44,458 nt of DNA from TTA-H9 sp002071415 (GCA_035411425.1 DAONSX010000017.1:1-44458), one strand, 5' to 3'; shown: positions 9,201 through 17,611, counted from the stretch's first letter. The notes: generated from the sequence alone by a model not told the origin. Translations and numbers: made by a program.

Positions 9201-9429
9201 CATGACCTCTTTTACAACCCTCCTTGGTATGCTCCCTCTGGCTATTTCTCATGGGGAAGGTTCAGAAATCTGGAGACCTCTGGGTATATCCATCATTGGT
9301 GGTTTGTTTTTCTCGATGCTCATCTCGCTGATCATCGTACCCGTAATTTACAGTTTGTTTGCTCACGCCAAAAAGAGAAGAGAAGAAAACAATAAAATTC
9401 CTCAGGAATTACACCTCCCTTCCGAATAA
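6286..9429 (+). CDS. Efflux RND transporter permease (AcrB/HAE1 family)
   Basis: A full-length pump of 1047 residues with the duplicated RND fold: 12 membrane helices and two large periplasmic loops. It begins with the family signature (KPITTIMIFVAVIVLGIFSL, then LPIDLMPDMDIPAMSV). The helix-4 proton-relay pair is D399/D400 in GMVVDDAIVVLENI, and the helix-10 lysine is K937 in GIAVKNSIVLVDF, so proton coupling appears intact. It exports hydrophobic or amphiphilic compounds together with the adaptor and TolC encoded upstream. The substrate cannot be read from the sequence. Confidence 0.94.
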   Translation: MSLYSESVRKPITTIMIFVAVIVLGIFSLINLPIDLMPDMDIPAMSVITYYPGASAEDIEVNVTKPLENQLNSLQNLKKVISTSKDNISFILIQFEYGTNMDQASNDVRDLLSLIEKTLPDQAEKPTLFKFNSSMMPVVIYGVTAQESYPALEKLIDERITERLSRIDGVGAVTVMGKPERIIDVRIDPRKLDSYGLTLEQIGNVIGAENLALPAGRMEVGQMEFPVRTNGEFKSSDVVKDIVVFRSNAGLVYLKDIAQVKDTLKYIYVDERIDGEVGVRLMVQKQSGANTVQIAKLVRERMDELSKELPKDVKIVKIVDTSEFIQNSINNLSETLLYAFIFVTLVVFIFLGRWRSTFIILLTIPVSLIAAFIFLYAIGGTLNIISLSALAIAIGMVVDDAIVVLENITKHLERGSNPMEAAVFATREVGLAVVASTLVIVAVFFPLTLMTGLTGVVFRQLGWIVSITITISVLAALSLTPMLSSRILKSNFYYNYHPNKSLAGVSRFWGYFDEWYAKILSYALRHKKLILSLAFVIFIGSLFLFKFIGTEFIPEQDNGRIGINIEIPQGVRIDESKKLARDFEEVMKQKYPEIELVSTSIGIDEEGSLASAVQRAGSYIINITLRLSSAEERSRSIYDIADSLRNDLTKYPIIASSYVSVGGSRSQMGISMVGGGGNNVVVNIFGYDINKTNYIADQLSSFMKTQPGFRDVTISRDKDRLELQVIPDRTKLAQLGMNTAMLSSAIRNRVLGFKATKYREEGNEYDVIVKYNDENLVSVDDIRNITFRGPQGNLIRVNDVAEVKEVYTTPNIEHENKIRVVRVEASLKGTDLGKATAQINSKLKTLDVPPQIFVEISGAAKDMADTFRDLGLLSILILLLTYIVMASQFESLREPFIIMFSVPFAITGVLISLFITHTSINIISGIGIVMLIGIAVKNSIVLVDFINLLVGRGYSIRDAIIAGGKSRLRPILMTSFTTLLGMLPLAISHGEGSEIWRPLGISIIGGLFFSMLISLIIVPVIYSLFAHAKKRREENNKIPQELHLPSE

Positions 9430-9437
9430 TATCCGTT

Positions 9438-9472
9438 AGGTGTCAGCGCTATTTCTCGAAGTGCTGACACCT
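9438..9472 (+). promoter_or_regulatory. 13-bp hairpin between the RND pump gene and the PG0541-family gene
   Basis: AGGTGTCAGCGCT (9438-9450) pairs with AGTGCTGACACCT (9460-9472), including one G-U pair, around a nine-base loop. It is followed by CATTTTC rather than a clean T run. It could be a leaky terminator, an RNA-processing site or a 3'-end stabiliser that lowers expression of the last gene relative to the pump. Confidence 0.6.
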
Positions 9473-9496
9473 CATTTTCATCTAAAAAACAAAAAA

Positions 9497-9790
9497 ATGA
9501 AAGCAGTATTTATAATTTTTAATCAGGCGATTACCAATAAAGTTGAAAAGGCCCTAGAATTAGCACAAATAAAAGGCTTCAGCAAATGGAACGAAATGGT
9601 CGGTGCGGGCTCAAATGAGGGGGAGCCTCATCTTGGTACCCATGTCTGGCCATCTTTAAATTCAGGTATCTTTACTGTATTGGAAGACGAAAAAGTGAAA
9701 ACCTTGCTCAATTTAATCGAACAAATCAACAATATAGCAGAAGCACAGGGTATACATGCCTTCGTCTGGAATATCGAAACTATGGTTTAA
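9497..9790 (+). CDS. PG0541 family transporter-associated protein
   Basis: A small soluble protein of 97 residues. MKAVFIIFNQAITNKVEKAL at the start and GFSKWNEMVGAGSNEGEP, HLGTHVWPSLNSGIFTVLED in the middle match the Bacteroidetes family named after Porphyromonas gingivalis PG0541, which also sits directly after a TolC/adaptor/RND set. The predicted beta-alpha-beta pattern recalls PII-like/DUF3240 metal- or nucleotide-sensing folds, but the function is unknown. The ATG at 9497 is chosen because the frame extends upstream only into the hairpin at 9438-9472. It probably modulates or senses for the pump; that is inferred from gene order. Confidence 0.85.
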   Translation: MKAVFIIFNQAITNKVEKALELAQIKGFSKWNEMVGAGSNEGEPHLGTHVWPSLNSGIFTVLEDEKVKTLLNLIEQINNIAEAQGIHAFVWNIETMV

Positions 9791-9832
9791 TCAACCCTAA
9801 ATCTCCTTAATCCTATCCCCCTGAATAATTAT

Positions 9833-9869
9833 AAAACCACCTTAAGTTTTCCCGACTGAGGTGGTTTTT
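9833..9869 (+). terminator. Rho-independent terminator of the efflux operon
   Basis: AAAACCACCT (9833-9842) and AGGTGGTTTT (9859-9868) form a 10-bp stem with a 16-base loop, ending in a T run. It lies 43 bases after the last efflux gene and just before the rlmD start, so it closes the operon. Confidence 0.8.
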
Positions 9870-9884
9870 ATATTTTTGAAACGC

Positions 9885-11297
9885 ATGAGCCGTCGACAAA
9901 GAAAACGGAAAACCGCCCAGAATTTGGAGATAATGGGCATGCATTCATCAGGAAAAGGATGGACCCTATTTCAAGGACGAAAGGTTTATTTCCCTTATAC
10001 CCTACCGGGTGAAATCATTTCAGGAGAAATAATCTATGGAGGCTCGGAATTTTTAACCGGAAATTTGATAAGTATAGAAAAACCGCATCCACAAAGGCGA
10101 ACACATATTTGTAAACATTCTGGCCTGTGTGGCGGATGTTCATGGCAGCATATTCAATATTCATTTCAGCTACTAATGAAGTGTCAAATCCTTGAAGAAG
10201 CTTTAAACCATAAGGGAATCCCCTTTAAAGAAATTAAACCAGTCGTTCCATCCGAAAATGAATTCTTTTACAGAAATCGCTTAGAATACTCATTTTCAGC
10301 CCAAAGATGGTTTTATGATAACGAAGGGAAAATAAATAATACAAAAGAACGCCAAGCAGTCGGTTTCAATGTTTCTCAATTAAATGACAGGATTATCGAT
10401 ATTACTGAATGCTATCTACAACCAGAACCTTCAGTCTTCATTGCCCTACAAGCCAAAAAATTTGCTCAGAGCCTGAATTTGTCTTTTTTCAATTTCAAGG
10501 ATGGCAGTGGTATGATTCGTAGTATTGAAATCCTGCAAGACAATACGCCTAAGGTGATATTAATGGTTGGTTTTGCCATTCAGCCAAATGAAGAAGCATT
10601 TAGGTTTCTTGATCATCTTTACAATGATTTGTCAGCCGTAAAATCAGTTTTTTGGAAGATTTATTCCAATCCCTTTAAGTCCTTTGGTGAAAAAGAGGTT
10701 CATTTATTCAAAGGTGAATATCGATTTCTTACAATAAATAATATAAATAGATTCAGCTTTAGGCTGAGCCCTCAAAGTTTTTTCCAAACCAATCGTTTTA
10801 TAGCTCCCAAGCTGTTTGAATATGTAGCTCACAAAGCTGGAGTAAAATCTGATGATACAATTTATGACTTATATTGTGGAACAGGTGTTTTAGGAATTTG
10901 TATGGCAAATCAGGCAAAAAAAGTCGTAGGGATCGAATTTTCTGAGGCGGCTATAGAAGACGCCAAAGAAAATGCACGTCTGAATGGATTTCATAACTGC
11001 ACTTTCATTCAAGGAGATGTACTGACCACCTTGACCGTTGATTTTATTAAAAAATATGGGCATCCCGATATTGTGATCATCGACCCCCCTCGGTCGGGCA
11101 CCCTTATCGAAATAAAAAAGATTCTTTTATTGGAATCTCCCCAAAAAATCATATATGTAAGCTGTAATCCTCAGGCTCTAGCTCGCGACCTCCAAATGCT
11201 TATATTAAAATACGAAATCGAAGAAATTCAACCTTTCGACATGTTCCCACAAACCCCTCATATAGAAACTGTTGTCGTTCTTAATCTGAAAAAATAA
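9885..11297 (+). CDS. rlmD: 23S rRNA (uracil-C5)-methyltransferase, RlmD/TrmA family
   Basis: A protein of 470 residues. An N-terminal TRAM domain (GKGWTLFQGRKVYFPYTLPG) is followed by an iron-sulfur cluster motif with C76, C82, C85 (CKHSGLCGGC) and C176. A Rossmann methyltransferase domain comes next: DLYCGTGVLGI for SAM binding, IIDPPRSG, and YVSCNPQALARDL, where the cysteine is the catalytic nucleophile. This architecture fits RlmD/RlmCD-type enzymes that methylate U1939 (and/or U747) of 23S rRNA. The start ATG at 9885 is preferred over a GTG at 9861, which lies inside the upstream terminator. Confidence 0.88.
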   Translation: MSRRQRKRKTAQNLEIMGMHSSGKGWTLFQGRKVYFPYTLPGEIISGEIIYGGSEFLTGNLISIEKPHPQRRTHICKHSGLCGGCSWQHIQYSFQLLMKCQILEEALNHKGIPFKEIKPVVPSENEFFYRNRLEYSFSAQRWFYDNEGKINNTKERQAVGFNVSQLNDRIIDITECYLQPEPSVFIALQAKKFAQSLNLSFFNFKDGSGMIRSIEILQDNTPKVILMVGFAIQPNEEAFRFLDHLYNDLSAVKSVFWKIYSNPFKSFGEKEVHLFKGEYRFLTINNINRFSFRLSPQSFFQTNRFIAPKLFEYVAHKAGVKSDDTIYDLYCGTGVLGICMANQAKKVVGIEFSEAAIEDAKENARLNGFHNCTFIQGDVLTTLTVDFIKKYGHPDIVIIDPPRSGTLIEIKKILLLESPQKIIYVSCNPQALARDLQMLILKYEIEEIQPFDMFPQTPHIETVVVLNLKK

Positions 11298-11338
11298 GAA
11301 TTCTTCTCTTTTGAAATCAATTCATCCAAATTCTAATC

Positions 11339-12742
11339 TCAATTATGTTTGATTATTAATGGTTGTGGCAATGTTGCAACATTGAGCATTAATGAATCTG
11401 AGGCTGGACACAGATATATATCATACACGGTAACTGAGATGGTACCTGGTTCATTTGTTGTGAAATACCTATCACTACTTCCATCCTGCCATAAATAAGA
11501 ACGATAGCCTTCACCTGCATCGAAGGTAATAGACTGGCCTTCACAAATTGTAGTATCACTTCCAATATTCACAGGATTCCAATCAGCAATATCCACCCGC
11601 ACCGAAGCCACCTGAGTTCCTGAACAAGAGGTGGAAGAATAATAGAAAATGAAATTCTCGAGGGGTTCAATTTCTCCATCATAAATGGGAACGATACGAA
11701 TAAAGTTAGAAAGTTCACCTGGTGCAATAAAGATGCTATCGCTAATAAAGTTGCAATCAACACCGTTAGTAGCAGTGCCCCTTATGCTATCGAAAACCAG
11801 CCAAACCGTATCTGGCTGCACAAAAGGTAGAGTAACCACTAAATCCACATAGGAGCAGCCTTCTACTGCCACTGCCTGCCCAGAAGCAGTTGAATATTCA
11901 GGAGTAATGGTAACACCTGGACTGCTAAAACTACCAGCTTCAAGAAAAACACCTGTATCCCATGCGCTATCCATTGCATCGGCAATAGCCAACTTGAGAT
12001 GATAGGTTTGGCAGGGGACAACAATAGCCATTGCTGTAAAAACCATGGTATAGGCATCATATTCTATACCTTTACCCGATTCGCAATTATCTATCAGATA
12101 CTCGCAATTTACACAAGAAGTCCCTTTGGGGCAATCACCATTTTGATTCCCAAAATTGATGTTATACATGCTCACCGCTAAATTAGTTCCTGGAATTAGA
12201 GCAATGTTTACATTATCATAAGTCCCTCCGAAGGGATTTGGACCGCTGATGAAAAAGGCAAAAATATCGTTGTATGAAGTCACATATTGATGATATTCTT
12301 CCGATCCAAAGACATATCGAAAAACAATGGTATCGTAAAATGGGGTGAAATCGAATTCGAGAATGCAGGCGTCGTTGGTATTCACTCCGGCAAGGTTAGT
12401 AAGCATGAGATCGCCAGGGTTGCCTGCACCATAGCCGGAGTTTCCATTATTATTAGGGCCCTGAGCTAAAAGAGCATTTCCACTTGTAAGAATAATTCCG
12501 CTATCGATACCAATATCGGGTAAACCTCCATGAAATTTTCCTGCCTGCCATATATTAGGATTGGTTGCCGACTGCAATCCACTGCCCGTAATATTGCTGA
12601 TAGTTACTCCCTGTCCCAACAGCATCTGAACCAATTCGTTGGCGTTATGTCCCACACTAATCTCCACTTGGGCTTTTGCTAGGAGAATAGTAAAAAAGAG
12701 TGAAAGAAACAAAATAATTTTAGAAAAGGCAGATGCATTCAC
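11339..12742 (-). CDS. Choice-of-anchor L domain-containing exported protein, apparently lacking a C-terminal sorting domain
   Basis: A protein of 467 residues with a clear signal peptide (SKIILFLSLFFTILLAKAQ). Residues about 25-260 form a choice-of-anchor L domain: ANELVQMLLGQGVTISNITG, GIILTSGNALLAQGPN, FDFTPFYDTIVFRYVFGSEE. A beta-rich region and a PKD/Ig-like segment follow (IGSDTTICEGQSITFDAG). Relatives in Bacteroidota usually run on into more PKD domains and a gliding/T9SS C-terminal domain. Here the protein stops at LPQPLIIKHN with no such domain, 41 bases from the end of the convergent rlmD gene, so it may be truncated. The start is GTG at 12742; an in-frame stop just upstream leaves no better choice. 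Confidence 0.82.
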   Translation of the reverse strand: MNASAFSKIILFLSLFFTILLAKAQVEISVGHNANELVQMLLGQGVTISNITGSGLQSATNPNIWQAGKFHGGLPDIGIDSGIILTSGNALLAQGPNNNGNSGYGAGNPGDLMLTNLAGVNTNDACILEFDFTPFYDTIVFRYVFGSEEYHQYVTSYNDIFAFFISGPNPFGGTYDNVNIALIPGTNLAVSMYNINFGNQNGDCPKGTSCVNCEYLIDNCESGKGIEYDAYTMVFTAMAIVVPCQTYHLKLAIADAMDSAWDTGVFLEAGSFSSPGVTITPEYSTASGQAVAVEGCSYVDLVVTLPFVQPDTVWLVFDSIRGTATNGVDCNFISDSIFIAPGELSNFIRIVPIYDGEIEPLENFIFYYSSTSCSGTQVASVRVDIADWNPVNIGSDTTICEGQSITFDAGEGYRSYLWQDGSSDRYFTTNEPGTISVTVYDIYLCPASDSLMLNVATLPQPLIIKHN

Positions 12743-12760
12743 ATCAACATATTATTAATA

Positions 12761-12768
12761 CAAATATA
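12761..12768 (-). promoter_or_regulatory. Candidate -7 promoter element for the choice-of-anchor L gene
   Basis: On the minus strand this reads TATATTTG, a perfect TAnnTTTG, 18 bases before the GTG start. No clear TTTG -33 element is visible upstream. Confidence 0.5.
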
Positions 12769-12822
12769 TAAAAAGGCCTGAAAAATTTCGTCTTCTAAGC
12801 TAAGGGATAGTGATTAAATAAA

Positions 12823-14937
12823 TTATCTCTTTTGAACGATTGCTGCATTCCAATCGCGAACAATTCGAACTGACTCGAGTAGATAAGGGTCTGTGCGTAA
12901 GCTTTGCGTCCATTTTTTCAAGATATTCAGCTTGGTAGTGTCAGAGCCAATTCGTTGCAAATCAACAGATAGTGGGGTTGATTTCAGGCTTAAGGTATCT
13001 TTCATCAGCTTATCGAAAGCCTTTGATTGTTCGAGGTTTTCATCGTTCTGACGTTTAAAATCGTCCATTTTCAATGGTATTAAGGTTTTATCTCTACGGA
13101 CTTTAATTTGTCTGGCATGTTCATCGAGCAGTTGAAAGCGCTCATCATTTTTTATTCTTTCAGTACTTTTCTTTTCCAAGCTGGTAAAAAGATATTCATT
13201 ATTGAAAGGAGAATAGTTAGCGGGATTCACTTGTGTCCATTCCATGGGATATTTCAGTTCACTTTCGCCTATTTCGAGATAAGTATAGGGATCGCTCATG
13301 ATGATGTCGGGAGAGACGCCTTTAAGTTGAGTAGAACCACCATCTATTCTATAGAATTTTTGAATAGTAAGTTTAAGGGAGCCAAGGGGTTTTACTTCAT
13401 CGAAACCGCGTGCCAAATCATCAAGGTTAAAAAATCGTTGAACTGTACCTTTTCCAAAGGTCTTAGAAGTTCCTGTAATAATGGCACGATGATAATCTTG
13501 CAGTGCTGCGGCTAAAATCTCTGAAGCTGAGGCACTAATGGGATTCACCATAATGATGAGGGGCCCTTCATAAACGATGCCAGGCTGAGGATCACCATAT
13601 ACTCTGGGATTACCAACCCGGCCTTTTACCTGAACTACTGGTCCCTGGTCAATGAAAAGGCCAGCAATTTCGATAGCATCCTGGAGTGAACCTCCCCCAT
13701 TGCCCCTAAGGTCGATAATAATTCCCTGTACGCCAGCATTCTTTAACTTTTCCACTTCTTGAAGCATATCACGAGAAGAGCTCCTTCCATTAGGGTCCTC
13801 GAAATTAGCATAAAATGAAGGCAAGAAAATATAACCAACTTTACCTCTAGTAAGTGTATCTTCAACCACAGCCGATTTAGCATAAGTTTCTTCTATGATC
13901 ACAACATCTCGTTGAATGGCTATTTCTTTTTCTACTCCATTAAGTTTTCGTACGGTAAGCCTCACAAGGGTACCTTTTTTACCACGGATGAGCTGAACGG
14001 CCTTATCCACACGCCAATCCGTAATATCAACGGGTTCACTTCCTTCTTGAGCCACTTTGATAATTTTGTCATTAACCTCAAGCTCGCCTTGTTTCCAAGC
14101 AGGGCCGCCCGGCACAATACTGACAACGGTAACATAACCATCTTTCGATTGTAGTGTGGCTCCAATGCCTTCGAGCTGACCAGAAAATTGGATGTCGAAA
14201 TCTTCCTTTTCTTTAGGGGGGAAATAATTGGTATGAGGGTCGAAAACACTCACTAGACAATTCAAATAATCGGCAAAACGGTCGGCTTTTTCGAGTTTAT
14301 TCATTTCGTGAAACCAATCCGCATATCTTTTATTAATTTTTTCTCTAGCTTCCTTTTCCAATTGATCGATAGTTTTGAGAGTAAAACTCGTATCGGCCCG
14401 GGCGATTGCTTTTTCTTGCTGCCCGATTTTATCGGTAAGCCAATTGAGTACCTCATATTTTAACATTTGCTCCCAAGCTGTTTTAAGTTCTTCATCATTT
14501 TTAGGATATCGACGTTTATCAGGGTCCATCTCGAGGTATTCTTCCTTTCCGAAATCGAAAGGTCTTTTCAAAATCTCGGAGTAAAAATCTTCGATCTGTT
14601 TCAACCGCTTCGATAAGATATTATAAGTCAATTCAAAGAACTCAGTATCATAATTCTTGAATTCATCATCTAACCTCAGCTCATATTTTTTCATTTCAGC
14701 CAGATCATCCTCGGTAAAGAATCTTTTGAGAGGATCGAGTTGTTCGATAAATAAATTATAAGCTTTTTTCGAATATTGATCATCCATGGCAACGGGGCTA
14801 AAATGGCCTTCTTCCACCGAGCGTTTCAAAAGATCCATCAGGATAAGATTCCTTTTCTGCTCGTCAACCTGAGCCCCGCAACCCGGTAATATCAAGATAA
14901 ACAGAACGAATAATAAGACTGGTTTACAGTATTTCAT
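12823..14937 (-). CDS. prc: Carboxy-terminal (tail-specific) processing protease, Prc/Tsp, MEROPS S41A
   Basis: A periplasmic serine protease of 704 residues. The signal peptide carries a lipobox (LILPGC, lipidated C20), so it is probably a lipoprotein. A long helical N-terminal region is followed by a PDZ domain (about 255-335, QLEGIGATLQSKDGYVTVV) and the S41 catalytic core: IIDLRGNGGGSL, the serine S470 in ISASASE, D481, and K496 in TFGKGTVQ, matching the Ser/Lys dyad region of E. coli Prc. The C-terminal DUF3340-like part also resembles Prc. The frame is open to 15123, but the ATG at 14937 directly precedes the signal peptide, and a promoter box at 15002-15009 lies inside the would-be extension. 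It likely degrades or trims envelope proteins. Confidence 0.9.
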   Translation of the reverse strand: MKYCKPVLLFVLFILILPGCGAQVDEQKRNLILMDLLKRSVEEGHFSPVAMDDQYSKKAYNLFIEQLDPLKRFFTEDDLAEMKKYELRLDDEFKNYDTEFFELTYNILSKRLKQIEDFYSEILKRPFDFGKEEYLEMDPDKRRYPKNDEELKTAWEQMLKYEVLNWLTDKIGQQEKAIARADTSFTLKTIDQLEKEAREKINKRYADWFHEMNKLEKADRFADYLNCLVSVFDPHTNYFPPKEKEDFDIQFSGQLEGIGATLQSKDGYVTVVSIVPGGPAWKQGELEVNDKIIKVAQEGSEPVDITDWRVDKAVQLIRGKKGTLVRLTVRKLNGVEKEIAIQRDVVIIEETYAKSAVVEDTLTRGKVGYIFLPSFYANFEDPNGRSSSRDMLQEVEKLKNAGVQGIIIDLRGNGGGSLQDAIEIAGLFIDQGPVVQVKGRVGNPRVYGDPQPGIVYEGPLIIMVNPISASASEILAAALQDYHRAIITGTSKTFGKGTVQRFFNLDDLARGFDEVKPLGSLKLTIQKFYRIDGGSTQLKGVSPDIIMSDPYTYLEIGESELKYPMEWTQVNPANYSPFNNEYLFTSLEKKSTERIKNDERFQLLDEHARQIKVRRDKTLIPLKMDDFKRQNDENLEQSKAFDKLMKDTLSLKSTPLSVDLQRIGSDTTKLNILKKWTQSLRTDPYLLESVRIVRDWNAAIVQKR

Positions 14938-15001
14938 AATCATATTAAAATAGGAAATGATAAATGATCCACGAATAAGCAGGTCGAAAGTTAAACATTT
15001 G

Positions 15002-15009
15002 CAAAAGTA
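15002..15009 (-). promoter_or_regulatory. Candidate -7 promoter element for prc
   Basis: The minus strand reads TACTTTTG, matching TAnnTTTG, about 65 bases before the chosen prc start codon. It supports the start at 14937. No clear -33 element is seen. Confidence 0.5.
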
Positions 15010-15065
15010 TGAAGAAAAAAGAGTTATCGTCTGGAATATTGTAATAAAGGAGTGTAAAATTTTGG

Positions 15066-15108
15066 TGAAAAAAATAAAAAAACCGCCCCGGCATATAGCA
15101 AGGGCGGT
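15066..15108 (-). terminator. Rho-independent terminator of the T9SS cargo gene
   Basis: ACCGCCC (15082-15088) pairs with GGGCGGT (15102-15108). On the minus strand the stem is followed by a long T-rich tract. It lies about 30 bases past the stop of the gene at 15136-17574. Confidence 0.85.
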
Positions 15109-15135
15109 GAAAATCAAAGTCAAAGAGAAAGGATC

Positions 15136-17574
15136 TCAGTTTTTAATGAATTTGATATTGGAAATCCCTTCGTGGGTAATGGTTTGCAGGTAATAGATTC
15201 CTTTTGGCAAATTGCTAATATTGATATGGTTTTCATTGCCTTTGTAGAGGGTTTGTCCTGCAAAATTCATAATTCTGATTTCGGTAATTTTTTGGTTAGC
15301 AGCCACATTGATAAAATCTTGAGCGGGATTGGGATAAACCAATACAGCTACTTTGTTCATGTCGTTGATTCCTACTGATACCGAAAGTGTACAGAGTACA
15401 TCAACCGAAGGCGAATCGGGGTCATTACTCATTATACGTACGATTCCTTCGTAGATTCCAACGGGTTGATTATTAGAATTGAAAGTTACGTCGAGAATTT
15501 GTGAGCCGGCAGGAGCAATTGTTCCAGAGGTAGGAGTAATGGTAAGCCACTTATTGAAAGGATCGCCATTGAGGTTGGCGCGGATGTTCCAGTTATAAAG
15601 CAGGCTGGGATTATTGGACAGGTGGCTCCAGCCCACTCCCGTGCTGAGGAAATCGCCATAAGGATGATTAGGACCGGCATCCGTGCCAGGAATATAGATT
15701 CCGGTTTCGTTTTGTGTAAATTGATAGCCTACCCATATATCTTCACCGGTAACCAAGACAGGAGTAGTAAGAACGATGTGTTCCCAGCCTCCCCCCATAG
15801 GAGTGAAAGGTTGAGAATAAATGAGCGGGCCGGGTTCGTATGTTAACCCCATTCCATAGATCTTCACTGTCATCTCATTGCTGCCACTTGAATTCAGATC
15901 GTTGATATAAACATCTACCGAGTTGATTTTCATGCCGGCATAGGGAGCAGTCATGGTGTAGGGGAACATAGCCGCAACGGTAACTGTAACAGGTGCACTG
16001 CTCCATCCTATAGCAGAATAATTATCTCCATCGTAATGCAAAACGGCAGTAGCATCGGTAGAAGGAGCTCCTCCATTGAGTACGGGACCTGCAAAGGCAT
16101 TGGTCAATACAGCTGGTTGAGGAGTTGCGGTTGCTTTGCCTGCCATTTTACCCGAATTCAAAATTACCAGTGCATCAAAACTCAAATCGAGTGAACCACT
16201 GTTGGTAATGGTAATTTGTTCAGTAATGGTTGAATTGGGTTCGAGATAGGCAGCCAATGACGTAGGATCTACTTCGATGTTGGCTTCGGGAATGGCTCCA
16301 TAAGCCATAAACACTACATCATCGAAGAAATATTTTGGTGTTTCACCACTTCCCTGTTCTGCCCCAGCAAAGAAATCAACAGCTCCAAGTTGATTGGTTC
16401 CTGTGGTTGAACCCGATTGATAGCTAAATGGCCATTCTTCTATCAATACATTATTCACATAGAGTTTGATCCAATCGTTGTCTATATCGATATCGTGTTC
16501 TACTTTAAACCATGTAGCTTGAGGATAAGTAAAGGTAATGGTGTTGTTTCCTTCCAGCAATTTTCCCGTTCCATTTGCTTTGAAATACATTTCGAAAGCC
16601 CATTCGGTACCAGGCGATTGGAAGTGCTGAATATTATAATACCCTGCTTTCCCGTTTTCGATATACATATACCAGGAGAGGTTATAATGACCAGAAGTTT
16701 TATTACTCAGTTTTAAGATGAGGTCGGTAGCGCCGTCAGTTTCATCGACACGGGCAGAATTGGAAGAGCTATGGGAAAAAGCATTATCTATCAGAGCATC
16801 TTCTCCAGTGCCAGGGGAATTGCTCCATGTAGTAAACCACTCAGGATCATTCACGGCTACATAGCTACCCACAGCCCAGCTATCGAAATTCTGGGAATAT
16901 AGAGGTGCGGGTGCAAGTTCGAATGAAATATCATCGAACCAGTACTGGGGGGTTTCGCCTGTTTGAGCTCCAGCAAAGAAGTCAACTGCTCCCAGTTGTT
17001 TTGTGCCCGTAGTAGAGCTGGCTTGATAGCTGAATGGCCATTGATGAACCTGAGTTCCATTTACATAAAGTTTAATCTGGTCATTATCGAGGTCGATTTC
17101 ATGATAAACCTTAAACCATGTAGCTTTGGGGTAGCTAAAGGTTATGCTATTCCCTCCCGCTTTAAGTGTACCACTTCCATTAGTATTAAAATAGACCTCG
17201 AAGGCCCATTCAGTACCTGGTGATTGGAAATGTTGAATGTTGTAATAACCTGCTTTACCATTATCAACAAAGACATACCAACCTATGTAATAGAGGCCTA
17301 CGGTTTTATTACCGAGTTTCAAAATCAGGTCAGTAGAGCCGCCAGTTTCGTCAACCAGTACTGATTGAGCGCCTGAGTTGGCATGAGCATTCGAAATGAT
17401 AGCGTCTTCACCCGTACCCGGGGTGTTACTCCATGTAGTCCACCAGTCAGGATTTTGAGCAGCCAGATACCCACCCACCGTATATGACTCGAAATTGTCA
17501 GTATAGGGTGGAGTTTGCGCAAAAGCTCCCACAATCAGGAACATCGCGACGATAAGAGAATACAATTTTTTCAT
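15136..17574 (-). CDS. T9SS type A sorting domain-containing secreted protein with two tandem repeat domains
   Basis: A protein of 812 residues with a signal peptide (SLIVAMFLIVGAFAQ). Residues about 24-225 and 226-435 are two clearly homologous beta-rich domains sharing GKAGYYNIQHFQSPGTEWAF and LGAVDFFAGA; they look like concanavalin/LamG-type jelly rolls. A choice-of-anchor-D-like segment follows (ITNSGSLDLSFDALVI), then a beta region and a second Ig-like segment (IYEGIVRIMSNDPDSPSVDV). The last 70 residues or so are a T9SS type A domain (VLVYPNPAQDFINVAANQ, then GIYYLQT). Such cargo crosses the outer membrane and is usually attached to the surface or released. The ligand is unknown; jelly-roll repeats suggest carbohydrate or surface binding. 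Confidence 0.88.
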   Translation of the reverse strand: MKKLYSLIVAMFLIVGAFAQTPPYTDNFESYTVGGYLAAQNPDWWTTWSNTPGTGEDAIISNAHANSGAQSVLVDETGGSTDLILKLGNKTVGLYYIGWYVFVDNGKAGYYNIQHFQSPGTEWAFEVYFNTNGSGTLKAGGNSITFSYPKATWFKVYHEIDLDNDQIKLYVNGTQVHQWPFSYQASSTTGTKQLGAVDFFAGAQTGETPQYWFDDISFELAPAPLYSQNFDSWAVGSYVAVNDPEWFTTWSNSPGTGEDALIDNAFSHSSSNSARVDETDGATDLILKLSNKTSGHYNLSWYMYIENGKAGYYNIQHFQSPGTEWAFEMYFKANGTGKLLEGNNTITFTYPQATWFKVEHDIDIDNDWIKLYVNNVLIEEWPFSYQSGSTTGTNQLGAVDFFAGAEQGSGETPKYFFDDVVFMAYGAIPEANIEVDPTSLAAYLEPNSTITEQITITNSGSLDLSFDALVILNSGKMAGKATATPQPAVLTNAFAGPVLNGGAPSTDATAVLHYDGDNYSAIGWSSAPVTVTVAAMFPYTMTAPYAGMKINSVDVYINDLNSSGSNEMTVKIYGMGLTYEPGPLIYSQPFTPMGGGWEHIVLTTPVLVTGEDIWVGYQFTQNETGIYIPGTDAGPNHPYGDFLSTGVGWSHLSNNPSLLYNWNIRANLNGDPFNKWLTITPTSGTIAPAGSQILDVTFNSNNQPVGIYEGIVRIMSNDPDSPSVDVLCTLSVSVGINDMNKVAVLVYPNPAQDFINVAANQKITEIRIMNFAGQTLYKGNENHINISNLPKGIYYLQTITHEGISNIKFIKN

Positions 17575-17611
17575 AGTTTTAGATTTTTGTTGATACTTAT
17601 GAATACGGATA

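Noticed and set aside
14938..15123. N-terminal extension of prc by 62 residues
   Set aside because: The extension precedes a standard lipoprotein signal peptide and contains a -7 promoter box; the ATG at 14937 is far more likely.
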